Positions 55,343 through 64,000 of a stretch of 64,000 nt of DNA are shown here, one piece after another; the stretch's first letter is position 1, and every line of letters starts with the position of its first letter. Source of the stretch: Dugong dugon (Eukaryota > Chordata > Mammalia > Sirenia > Dugongidae). The stretch is taken from the NCBI GenBank assembly GCA_030035585.1, contig CM057472.1, positions 86,859,601-86,923,600 on the forward strand. The letters run 5' to 3'. A model generated the notes under the pieces. The model saw only the letters and a program-made list of their open reading frames with translations. It had not been told where the DNA came from and did no database searches. A program made the translations under genes and the position numbers.

Positions 55343-55535
55343 TTGCATGTTGTGGTGACTGACTTCTGACTTCTGAAGTTGAGTGACTCTAGGGCGTTGC
55401 CAAGCCCTCCTCTCACTTCTTCCTCCTCCCTTCCAAGTGTTGCATATTGTGGTGACTGTCTTATGACTCCTCAAGTTGAATGACTCCGGGGCCTTGCCAA
55501 GCCCTCCTCTCACTTCTTCCTTCTCCCTTCCAAGT
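55343..55535. repeat. Tandem duplication, 2 x ~97 bp
   Basis: Unit 1 (55343-55439) and unit 2 (55440-55535) share ttgcat.ttgtggtgact, ttgccaagccctcctctcac and ttcttcc.tctcccttccaa, differing at roughly 12 sites. Both strands stay open in part (minus frame 55286-55513 shows the repeat as GLGKAPE/AWQRPRV) but no domain is recognised. Confidence 0.92.
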
Positions 55536-55877
55536 TTGTCTCAAGGTGGGTAGTGATGGTGCAATGGTCATGACGTTAATGACGGTCTCCAGGTGGGTGA
55601 CTTTGGAGAGTGAAATTAAAATAAGAGCCAGAGAGTTGCATAGAGCACAGCCAAAGCCTATAAATTGCCACTGATGAAGGACAGGACAAAGAGTACTTCA
55701 GCCATATCAAACACCTCTACTTTAACCAGCCAAGAACACCTGGCCATGTCAGGGTGGCAGACACAGAGTCAACATATGGTCAAGAGGAGGACACTCAATG
55801 GCAAACAGCAAAACAGCACATTGTATATTGCTTAGAGAAGAAGAAGTGAAAGAAGCATGATATGACTCTTGGCTGAT
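55536..55877. other. No recognisable feature
   Basis: Unique-looking sequence. Confidence 0.45.
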
Positions 55878-56010
55878 AATTTATTAAACTGCTACTATGT
55901 GCCAGGAAATGTTCTAGATCCTGTCCAAACAGACAAAGAAGCTTACGTTTTAGCAAAAGACATAGCTAATAGATAAATATATAATATAATGTTACACAGT
56001 GACTATTCCC
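55878..56010 (-). mobile_element. L2 3' fragment
   Basis: actgctactatgtgccagga, aaatgttctagatcctgtcc and gacatagctaatagataaat. Confidence 0.6.
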
Positions 56011-56104
56011 AATAAGAAAAATAAAGCAGGAGAAGGGAGTAGATATTAAAATTAGAGTATTTATTATTCCAAAGTGCAGAGGTTTCTCCTCCTCCTCTTC
56101 CTTC

Positions 56105-56235
56105 TTTTCATTTCAACAAATCCATTCAGCTAATATTTACTGAGTACCTACTATGTGCCACACAAAGTACTATGCAATGGAAATACAGCAGAAAGGCAAG
56201 ACAAGCTTCCTTGTTATCATGGTTCTTCTTCTTTC
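56105..56235 (-). mobile_element. L2 3' fragment
   Basis: atatttactgagtacctact, atgtgccacacaaagtacta and ggaaatacagcagaaaggca. Confidence 0.65.
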
Positions 56236-56293
56236 TTTTTTGAGGGCAGGAAAAAGAAACACACACAAGGAACATATGAAATAGTAGTTAGTG

Positions 56294-56295
<2 letters not shown>

Positions 56296-56338
<43 letters not shown>
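56296..56338. repeat. (CA)n microsatellite
   Basis: About 21 uninterrupted CA units. Confidence 0.97.
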
Positions 56339-56339
<1 letters not shown>

Positions 56340-56394
56340 CTGGTTAACCCAGGGAGGCCTAGTGCTACATAGAGAATTAAAATAAGGAAGAGTA

Positions 56395-56590
56395 ATGGCT
56401 GCTTTAGATTGGTTGAGAGAGGTCTCCTCTAAGGGGGTGGTATTTAAACTGAAAACTGAATAACAAAGAGGAGCCAGCTATGCAGAAAGCATCCCAGGCC
56501 AAGCAGGGAGGGCATGAGAGCAAAGACCCTCAGCAGTTCCAAGAAGAGCAGCATAGCTTTTTAAGTCAGGGGTAATGGGAGCCTGGTTAG
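56395..56590 (-). mobile_element. L2 LINE fragment
   Basis: gaaagcatcccaggccaagc, gggcatgagagcaaagaccc and ttaagtcaggggtaatggg. Confidence 0.6.
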
Positions 56591-57085
56591 AGTAGTTAAG
56601 GAAAAAAATAACCTTGTTTCATAAATGTGACTTTGTGAACCGATATAACTCAGAAAACTCATTTTCTTTTCCTTTAAGTATTGTCTAGTTCTTTCATCAG
56701 AGACAGGTATAACATTTAAATTGATTGATTTATAATATAAATTTCTCCCCATAATTAGTTCTCTTTTCCCCAGCACCCCTAAGAAAATCTGGAATGCAGA
56801 GCAAGAGTTATTATAACAAAATTTTATTAAACAGTTTAATTAACAAAAATATTGTATAACAATAAGCCAGTCATTAAATGTGTTGACCCACGTGGTAACT
56901 GGGAATTCTTGGTTAATCTTAGTCTACAGATTGATTTATCTTCTACAACACCTTAGATGCAGTGTTTCGGTTCCGGGTTGGTATTTTGAGATCTTAGAGT
57001 GCAATTTTTATGTGTATAGCTTCCTGAACTTCGGAGGCAGTCAGGGAAATTCCCTCAACTCTCAGCTGTCTCCACTTCTTCTTAG
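56591..57085. other. No recognisable feature
   Basis: AT-rich and unique-looking; ttataacaaaattttattaa at 56811 resembles an antisense poly(A) signal but no gene is supported. Confidence 0.4.
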
Positions 57086-57138
57086 GGAACGCTGGTGGCG
57101 CAGTAGTTAAGAGCTTGACTGCTAATCAAAAGGTTGGG
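57086..57138 (+). mobile_element. Afrotherian SINE head only
   Basis: acgctggtggcgcagtagtt then gactgctaatcaaaaggttg; the 3' two-thirds are absent, the opposite of normal 5' truncation. Confidence 0.8.
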
Positions 57139-57420
57139 GCTGCAGTCTCTTTAAACCCAGTCTACAGAGTAGCTTTGTGCACCTTGATCTATTCTCCATC
57201 TAGGAGATGCACATCACCGGAATCCTTTTTTGTGTCTTTGAGCAGAGAAACAATTCCTTTTGCAGATGTTCAGCCTCATCTCTTTCTCTGTTCTATTGTT
57301 TTTTTCTGTGCTGTCTAGAGAACCGCTCCCCACACCCATTGGGTTCTCTTTCCCCCAGTTAATTATACAAGAATTTTTCTGCTCACTCATCCTCTAAAGT
57401 TCACCCATCTCTGAAGCTGT
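57139..57420. other. No recognisable feature
   Basis: Unique-looking sequence; the frame 57115-57318 begins in the SINE head and is not a gene. Confidence 0.45.
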
Positions 57421-57627
57421 GGTTGTTGTTAGGTGCTACTGAGTCAATTTCGACCCATAGCGACGCCCTGTGACAGAGTAGGACTGCTCCACAGAGCTTT
57501 CTAGGCTGTAATCTTTTTATGGAAGCAGATCACCACAATTTTCTCCCACAGAGACACTGGGTGGGTTTGGACCCCCAACCTTTCAGTTAGCAGCCACAGG
57601 CTTAATCATTGCTCAACCAGGGCGTCT
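57421..57627 (-). mobile_element. Afrotherian SINE
   Basis: gttgttgttaggtgctactg, ggctgtaatctttttatgga, cattgctcaaccagggcgtc. Confidence 0.92.
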
Positions 57628-58239
57628 TCATCTCTAAAGTACCTTTCTATTTTACACTTGTTACAGAATTAACGTGAAAATCTGATAGATTGTTTGCATG
57701 GGACTTTTTTATATGTTGAAAATGTAATGAAAATTTTTAATATATGCTTACTATATATTTGAGTATCTTGTATATTTATTCTGCAGAAGTAAACTTAGTA
57801 ACTTTCACATTATGAATCACTAAGCCTTATGCTTCTCCAAAGAGGGGATCACGATTTCTCAAAATATGGTGTTGTTTTTAGAAGGAAAGTTATTATGTTT
57901 CATGACCAATTCACATCAGTTGTGAAATTCCACATTACCTCAGCCTTGACCAATTTCAAAATGCAAATGCCACCCATAAGGAACAAATGCCTTTTCAATT
58001 ACTAAAACTTAATTTAAGATTTGTAACGGTTTCTTATGATGATAAAAATGTTCAAGTATATCTGAGAAACATTTCTTAAATTTTAATTAAAAGGGACAAA
58101 AGCAGAAACTTGAAGGCAAAAACAAGAGCACAGATTAAGTTACAAAAACTAAAATGTATTTAGTTTCCATAGAAGTTCCAAGCATTACATTAGAAGCATT
58201 AGAGTAGGGGAAAAGGCTCATGAGAAAGAGGCTCTCACA
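57628..58239. other. No recognisable feature
   Basis: AT-rich unique-looking sequence without long frames. Confidence 0.45.
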
Positions 58240-58271
58240 TTTACACACACACACACAAACACACACACCAC
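58240..58271. repeat. (CA)n, interrupted
   Basis: Short CA run with one AA interruption. Confidence 0.85.
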
Positions 58272-58440
58272 ATTTATATACACTTGAGCTAATATTCATT
58301 CTGAGCTTTAAAAATTAGGCTTGGCTTAGTGATTGAAGTTAGAGAGAGAATACCAAGTTTAGTTTTGCTCTCTAACTTGGCGGATGTGCCTGAGAAGCCA
58401 GGTTAAATGGTTTTGATATTCTGTAAAATAATTGTAATGA

Positions 58441-58641
58441 TGTTGTTAATTGCCCTTGAGTTGATTCCAACTCATGGTGACCCCATGAGAGCAGAGTAGA
58501 ACTGCTCCATAGAGTTTTCAAGGCTGTGACCTTTGAGAAGCATATCACCAGTCCTGTCTTCTGAGGCGCTCAGGGTGGGTTCCAATCACCAACCTTTCAG
58601 CGAGTAGTCGAGTGATTAACCTTTTACGCCACTCAGGGACT
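58441..58641 (-). mobile_element. Afrotherian SINE, second subfamily
   Basis: tgttgttaattgcccttgag, ttgattccaactcatggtga, ttttacgccactcagggact. Confidence 0.9.
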
Positions 58642-58669
58642 CATTTTAATATAATAGTCAAATGTTTAT

Positions 58670-59005
58670 TTAATTCTGCTCTGTGATTTTTGCCCAGAAC
58701 TGTACTGTGGATGTGAGGGATGAAAACACAAAACTAAAAGGTATAGTGTCTGCCCTTGGGAAGTTACTAGTGAGTTAGAAAGGAAAAAAAAAAAAAAAAG
58801 GCTTCGTATTACATATCTTGAACACAGTACTAGCCAGTATACACTTAAGCACTTATCCACTAGCTAGTGTAGTACACAAAAACAAATAGTTAACAGGAAT
58901 CAGCAGAAGGGAAGTTATTAATATTGTGTGGAGCCATCATGGAATGCTTCGTGGAGGAGGAGTCTAACTGGACCTGGAGGGAAATACAGGATTTGGCATC
59001 ATTTC
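58670..59005 (-). mobile_element. L2 LINE fragment
   Basis: ctgcccttgggaagttacta, gtgagttagaaagg, and gccatcatggaatgcttcgt then ggaggaggagtctaactgga. An A-run (58783-58798) sits inside. Confidence 0.5.
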
Positions 59006-60008
59006 CTTTTTAGTGTAATGATAATAACTCATTTTTATTAATAATGGTGATTATCTGTCAGCTTGCAGATTAGAGGTTGGGAAAGCATGATAAATGCACA
59101 GGGTAACTGTGTTTCAAAGGCCTTTTTAAAACGAGTCGGAAAGAAGAAAGAACTAACCTTTGTAAGAGCCTAGACTTGGTGGAAGTGTAGGAGGTGCAGA
59201 GAGAATTAATGAGTAGTGCTTATCATTCGATACAAAATAACCTTGACACAAATGGGGCACTTTAAAGGAGGGTAAGTGACTCCCAGCCCACTCACCCAGG
59301 TTGATGGAGGAAATAATCATGGGGTTGATGGCAGATTGCAAAAAGAAGACCCAGAGCAGCTTTTCCCCCTCCATTATGTGTGTTTCTGAGCTAGAGGAAG
59401 GAAGCTTGTAGCTGAAGGAACATTTTGGAAACTCACCCTTCTACTTTCAAATCATTTTAGGTATGCAATTTGATCTAACAACAAAGGACAATTTGTGTCT
59501 CTGGTTTCCATATCCCTTTCTGAAGCTCTATTCAGAGATATGAGGGTCTTCATTCCACTGATGTCCAAGAGGTTGAAGTGAACAAAACAGGTTAGAGAAA
59601 CCAAGATAACTGGCAATAATTTTTTTTAAAGAAAGGAGAAAAAAGCAGTTTATGTACTTTCCTATGCATGTGAACAAATCACTTGTATAAATGCAAGTTT
59701 ATGTGTTTATATATAATAGATAATTGTTGGACATCAGATGTGTATATTTTTTATACATTCATAGACATCTGTAAGTCTTTCTGATTGACCTAAGCTAAAT
59801 TTATCACACTCATTTTTACACACTTTATTTTGTAACTGTTTTGTTGCACTTCCATATCCTACTGCAATTAATTCTTTAGTATCCAGCTGAAAAATCCAAC
59901 TAAAGTTATTTTTTGTCAGTTTTTGATGGCAAAGCAGTGTTACAATTGGAGAATAAAGGTGCGAATAGCCCTGCTTAATGAGTGAGGAAAATAGTATCAT
60001 TCTAAGTC
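59006..60008. other. No recognisable feature
   Basis: One kilobase of unique-looking AT-rich sequence. The minus frame 59734-60033 (99 codons) overlaps a MER5 at one end and has no recognised motif. Confidence 0.45.
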
Positions 60009-60172
60009 TAGTGGTTCCCAATCTTGGTTGCACATTAGGATCACCTGGGGAGCTTTAGAAATTACTGATGCCTGGGGCCTGCCCTTAGAGATACAGTTGG
60101 TCTGGAGGGTGGCCTGGGCATGAATTTTCTAAAGCTCCTCATTCTAATGTTCAACCAAGTTGAGAACCACTA
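60009..60172. mobile_element. MER5-type hAT MITE
   Basis: tagtggttcccaatcttggt and aagttgagaaccacta are inverted ends; core attaggatcacctggggagc. Full length. Confidence 0.88.
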
Positions 60173-60189
60173 CTCTTAAGTGCTGATGC

Positions 60190-60355
60190 AAACAAGTGGT
60201 ACCTGAAAGGCTTGTTAAAACACAGACTCTGTATCCCACCCCCAGAGTTTCTGTTTCATTAGATCTGGTGTAGGGCCCGAGAATTTGCATTTCTAACACC
60301 TTCTCAGGTGATGCTGATGCTGTTGGTCTGGGAATCATACTTTGAGAAACACAAG
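60190..60355. mobile_element. MER5A-type hAT MITE
   Basis: aaggcttgttaaaacacaga, ctcccccagag-type core cccacccccagagtttctgt, gaatttgcatttctaacacc and ctttgagaaacac. Confidence 0.85.
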
Positions 60356-60361
60356 TTTGTG

Positions 60362-60540
60362 CTCAGCTACTAGCGGAACAAGTGATGGTTCAAATATACC
60401 CTGTGGCGCTGTGGAAGAAAGGCGTGGTGATCTACTTCCATAAGATCACAGCCATTGAAAACACTACGGAGTACAGTTCTGACACACATGGGGTCTCCAT
60501 GAGTCAGAATCGACTTGACAGCAATGTGTTTGGGTTTTAG
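60362..60540 (+). mobile_element. Afrotherian SINE, 5'-truncated
   Basis: cagctactagcggaacaagt, gatctacttccataagatca, tgagtcagaatcgacttgac; the first ~40 bp are missing. Confidence 0.85.
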
Positions 60541-60589
60541 GTTTGATTTTAACTACTGAAGTCAAGCCAGTCCAGTCCAGTTTATACTA

Positions 60590-60735
60590 AGCCAGCATTC
60601 CCTAGTTTGGCCCTTATACTTATCGTTAAAATGCAGATTCTAACACACTAAGTCAGAATGCCTGGGAATCTGTAATTTTAAACAAGATCTCCAGGTTTTT
60701 CTTATGGACTCTATCACTTTTGAACTATTGTACAA
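60590..60735. mobile_element. MER5-type fragment
   Basis: ttaaaatgcagattctaaca, cagaatgcctgggaatctgt and gatctccaggtttttcttat. Confidence 0.55.
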
Positions 60736-61054
60736 GATAATAATTTTGTTTCTGGTATCTTGTTCCACAGATTATTTTTACTTAAGTTATATGGACGTTT
60801 TTATAATTATGCTGTTCTTATGGGAAAAACTATAGACTGGATTGCATTAGATACTCTGAGACATCAATAGATCAAACCTGAGGTAAAGGCTTTATGCTAG
60901 GGCTTATACTACAATAACAGCCACAACTGTATGTAATGGCAGCAATCCTCGTTGCACGTGAGATGTTTAGGAAGTAACTTTTAAGAGCATGCTTTGCAAA
61001 TTCAACACAATGTGCTAACTGCACTTAGCACAGGTAGCGTAAAGGCTGGAGGAA
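60736..61054. other. No recognisable feature
   Basis: AT-rich unique-looking sequence. Confidence 0.45.
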
Positions 61055-61235
61055 CATCTTTCAAATATTAGGGGATATTAGAATCATCAGGGACACTTAT
61101 TAAAAATGTTCCCAAGTCACAGCTCCAAAGAGTCTTAGACTTGGATAGAGCCCAGGATTCTGTAATTAGCTAGAATAGTGAATAATTCCTATATAATGGG
61201 TCTAGGAACTTCATTTTAAGAAATACTGCATTAGG
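61055..61235. mobile_element. MER5-like MITE
   Basis: tattagaatcatcagggaca, cacttattaaaaatgttccc, ccaggattctgtaattagct and tttaagaaatactgca. Confidence 0.55.
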
Positions 61236-61297
61236 GACTATGAAGGAGAAAAAATGCTTTCGCAGTTGACCTGAACTGCTAATAAAGAATTTGCCTT

Positions 61298-61671
61298 AAC
61301 ACACGAAAAGACCGGACTTACTGGCCTGACAGAGACTGGAGAAACCCTGAAGTATGGCCCCTGGACACCCTTTTAGCTCAGTAATGAAGTCACTCCTGAG
61401 GTTCACCCTTCCGCCAAGGATTAGACAGGCCCATAAAACAAAATGAGACTAAAGGGGCACACCAGCCCACGGGCAAGGACTAGAAGGCAGGAGGGGACAG
61501 GAAAGCTAGTGATTGGGAACCCAAGGTCGAGAAGGGAAAGTGTTGACATGTTGTGAGGTTGGTAACCAATGTCACAAAACAATATGTGTTCTACTTATTT
61601 AATGAGAAGCCAATTTGTTCTGTAAACCTTCATCTGAAGTACAATAATAATAGTCATAAAAATAATAAAAT
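61298..61671 (+). mobile_element. L1 3' end (type A) with TSD
   Basis: aagaccggacttactggcct, ccctggacacccttttagctc region, ggttggtaaccaatgtcaca and caaccttcatctgaag-type end followed by an A-rich tail. aatttgcctt (61288-61297) recurs as aatttacctt (61672-61681). Confidence 0.88.
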
Positions 61672-61770
61672 AATTTACCTTCATTTGACTCTCTTTTTTT
61701 TCATTTTCTGTAAGTCAGTATCCTAAGAGTGAGGTATAAGTATCAACTAAAATGTTAATTTTTTAGGTGT

Positions 61771-62312
61771 TGTCTTAGTTATCTAGTGCTGCTATAACAG
61801 AAATGCCACAAGTGGATGGGTTTAAGAAACAGAAATTTATTCTCTCAGAGTCTAGCAGGCTAGAAGTCTGAATTCAGGGCACCAGCTCCAGGTGAAGGCT
61901 TTCTCTCTCTGTCGACTCTGGAGGAGGGTCTTTGCCGTCAATCTTCCCCTATTTTAGGAGCTTCTCAGCGCAGGGACCCTGGGTCCAAAGGACGCGCTCT
62001 GCTCCTGGAACTGCTTTCTTGGTGGTATGAGGTCCTTCTTTCTCTCTGCTCACTTCTCTCTTTTACGTCTCAAAAGAGATTGACTGAAGATAACAATCTA
62101 ATCTTGTAGATTGTGTGCTACCTCATTAATATAACTGCCTCTAATCCTACTTCATTAGTATCGTAGAAGTAGGGTTTACAACACACAGGAAAATCACATC
62201 AGATGACAGAATGGTGGACCATCCCACAATGCTGGGAATCCTGGCCTAGGCAAGTTTTGTGGCCTAGTCAAGTTGACACACATTCTGGGGGGACACAATT
62301 CAATACATAACA
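61771..62312 (-). mobile_element. Solo LTR family A, copy 4, perfect 5-bp TSD
   Basis: 542 bp from tgtcttagttatctagtgct to attcaatacataaca. The pentamer ggtgt flanks it exactly (61766-61770 and 62313-62317). This fixes the ends of the family and shows ERVL-like integration. It lacks any internal viral region. Confidence 0.93.
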
Positions 62313-62526
62313 GGTGTGTAATTTTATTCCCTCCTCCCTCCCCATGCCCTCTACTGCCCATCTCTGTCTTTCTCAGTTAGACATTGTGTAGTTTTGCTCT
62401 TTAAGAACCTCACATCTGCCAGTTTAAAAATATTTGAATTTCCTTAATGTGTGAAATGGGTATCATAAAAGCAATTCCATTCTTCTGGAATCAAGCCGTA
62501 TATATTGGCCTCTAACTTGGTTGTAG

Positions 62527-62730
62527 CAGCCCTGGTGGCACAACAGTTAAGTGCTCAGCTGCTATCCGAAAGGTTGGCAGTTTGAACCCACCAGCGGCTC
62601 CGCAGGAGAAAGACCTAGTGATCTGTTTCTATAAAGATTATAGCCAAGAGAACTCTAAGGGGGGGTTTTACTCTGTCACATGGGGTTGCTATGAGTTGGT
62701 ATTGACTCGATGGCACCCAACAACAACAAC
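62527..62730 (+). mobile_element. Afrotherian SINE, long form
   Basis: agccctggtggcacaacagt, cagtttgaacccaccagcgg, gatctgtttctataaagatt, and a caacaacaacaac tail. The 81-codon frame 62582-62827 is SINE text. Confidence 0.92.
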
Positions 62731-62735
62731 TTGGT

Positions 62736-63050
62736 TCTGGTTCTCTGGCTCATTTATCCTGTCAGCTTGGGTTGAGGTGGGGGACTTAGGACCAAAAGCT
62801 TCTGTGAAGAGGAATGTTGTCGGTTAATCTTCCTCATTCTTCACTAACCCCCTTGCTTTGTGTTACTACCAGTGCTTAAAAACCCTTTGAGAAAGGAGGT
62901 AAACTGAGTGACATGCCACATGACCTTCTGAGGCTTTGGGACATGCTTCTGAAAAAGGAGGCTGTAGCTTTACTTTCCATGTCAGGTTCAGCCATTTAGT
63001 GACATCCTCCTCTCTGTTATTCTTTCCTGTTCTAGCTCTCCTTTTATTGA
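62736..63050. other. No recognisable feature
   Basis: Unique-looking sequence between a SINE and an LTR fragment. Confidence 0.45.
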
Positions 63051-63092
63051 GTATCTTAGTTGGGTCCTCTAGAGGAGAAAAACCAGTGAGAC

Positions 63093-63124
<32 letters not shown>

Positions 63125-63250
63125 CGAGAGAGAGAGAGCAAGAGAGAGATTTACTTCAAGGAAATGACTCACGCAATCATGGGGGCTGGCCAAGTCCCAA
63201 ATCCGTAGGTCAGGCGGCAGGCCTGCTGTGGTTGGTTCATCTGTTGTCAT
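63051..63250 (-). mobile_element. LTR fragment with (TA)n(GA)n expansion
   Basis: tatcttagttgggtcctcta, gaggagaaaaaccagtgaga, the simple repeat, then ggaaatgactcacgcaatca and caagtcccaaatccgtaggt. Antisense MaLR/ERV-like LTR end; the rest is missing after about 63250. Confidence 0.65.
63096..63155. repeat. (TA)n(GA)n compound microsatellite
   Basis: About 8 TA units run into about 20 GA units with C interruptions, inside the LTR fragment. Confidence 0.95.
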
Positions 63251-64000
63251 GGAAACCAACCAGCCAATGTTTGAGGATTTCAGCAGTCAAATTGGAAGAT
63301 TGCAATATGTTTTAAATTTGACAGGAGGAGGTCATATATGTTTATTATACTTTTCCTTTTCCACTCTGGGTTGCCTGCAACCTATAATAAGATGTTTAGA
63401 GCTTAAAGTTAAACTTGTTTTCTTTATCTTCATATTTCTTGCTTTCCCTCTTGGGGCAAGTACCAAAGTGGAAATACTAAATCTGAGCTAGGACAAAAAG
63501 TAGAGATTGAAGACAAATAGGATCCATATAAGCTCCCACTGGTGAGTGGAAGCGAGAAGTCTTATTCCTATAGACTAAGATAATTATTTTGTTAAAATGT
63601 GAATGTGCGTGTGTGTGCACACACACACGCACACACACACACCCCACAAAGTAGAAAGAGAAGCAAGAGAGATAATAGAGAATGAATGATCAGGTTTTAT
63701 GGTGACTCAAGGATAAAGGAAATATAAAGAGGAAAATAGCTAGAAATCTGAGGGTAGAGAAAACAGTCACACAGAGAAAGATCTAGTGACCTTTAAGGCA
63801 TTCTGTCTTGATAACAAGAATACTGGAGAACTTTCTATGAAGAAAAATTATAGGAATGCTCGGTTCAAGTTCTTGCCACCAACAGAAACTGGATTTCTTC
63901 CTAGGACCTTGAGAGCCATCTGACCTTCTCATCCCACCCCTGAGTGCATGACTCTTATAGTATTCTTTCAGGAAATATTTATTTCTTGTGCTTCCCTTTA
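63251..64000. other. No recognisable transposon; short (TG)n/(CA)n
   Basis: Unique-looking. 63605-63643 reads (TG)n then (CA)n, a self-complementary junction around gtgtgtgcacacac that could form a hairpin. The frame 63228-63491 has no recognised motif. Confidence 0.5.

Noticed and set aside
56811-56880. Antisense poly(A) signal suggesting a processed pseudogene or 3'UTR
   Set aside because: AT-rich context makes such hexamers common; no upstream coding similarity found on the minus strand.
59734-60033. 99-codon minus frame
   Set aside because: Overlaps a MER5 MITE at its start and has no recognisable domain.

Overview
This window is non-coding nuclear DNA from a placental mammal of the Afrotheria, most likely an elephant. 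Three kinds of repeat point there. First, about 27 copies of a tRNA-like SINE that reads (g)gagccctggtggtgcagtgg at its head and ends in the ctatgagtcggaatcgact / aacaacaacaac tail shared with an RTE (BovB-like) LINE. Second, five RTE copies. Third, L1 3' ends of two distinct 3'UTR types that I know from elephant-like genomes. Older pan-mammalian repeats (MIR, L2, MER5/MER1 hAT MITEs, MLT1-type MaLR LTRs) fill most of the rest. The family names are my own recognition; no database was searched. The species is an inference, the repeat structures are seen directly.

I found no convincing protein-coding exon, tRNA gene, rRNA gene or CRISPR array. The longer open frames fall inside repeats (RTE reverse transcriptase, L1 ORF2 C-terminus, LTRs) or in sequence without recognisable protein similarity. 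The window reads as an intergenic or large-intronic segment.

Layout: 1-800 is a degenerate telomere-like array (CCCTAA-related) split by a solo LTR. 0.8-7.7 kb holds scattered MIR, MER and L2 copies and one MLT1 LTR. 7.7-10.5 kb is one long antisense L2 interrupted by an RTE and by a composite L1 3' end. 11.2-12.5 kb is repeat-free and GC-richer. 12.9-13.6 kb is an MLT1 LTR carrying a SINE. 14.0-17.5 kb contains an inverted pair of about 260-290 bp segments about 3 kb apart, with a probable ERV LTR between them. 20-27.8 kb is rich in RTE and SINE copies, including an inverted RTE and a tRNA-Gly-like head joined to an RTE body. 30.4 kb has a short relic of a CR1-type reverse transcriptase. 35.9-40.5 kb has three repeat-poor, AT-rich blocks that look like candidate conserved regulatory DNA. 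41.35-43.4 kb is a 5'-truncated antisense L1 with target-site duplications. 44-64 kb is a mosaic of L2, MER5, MLT1, SINE and unique DNA, with another solo LTR at 61.8-62.3 kb and a fragment at 63.05-63.25 kb.

For MIR, 'minus' copies read attta-ttgag...tatgtgcc then cagatgaggaaactgag on the plus strand; 'plus' copies read agagc...tctgg...ctgggttcaaatcc then cctcagtttcctcatctgtaaa. For L2, minus copies show the purine-rich ggagatgtcc / gacatgttgag type text, which is antisense to the L2 reverse transcriptase, or the aaggagctcatag tail. Boundaries are by eye and generally good to 5-20 bp except where target-site duplications (TSDs) fix them.
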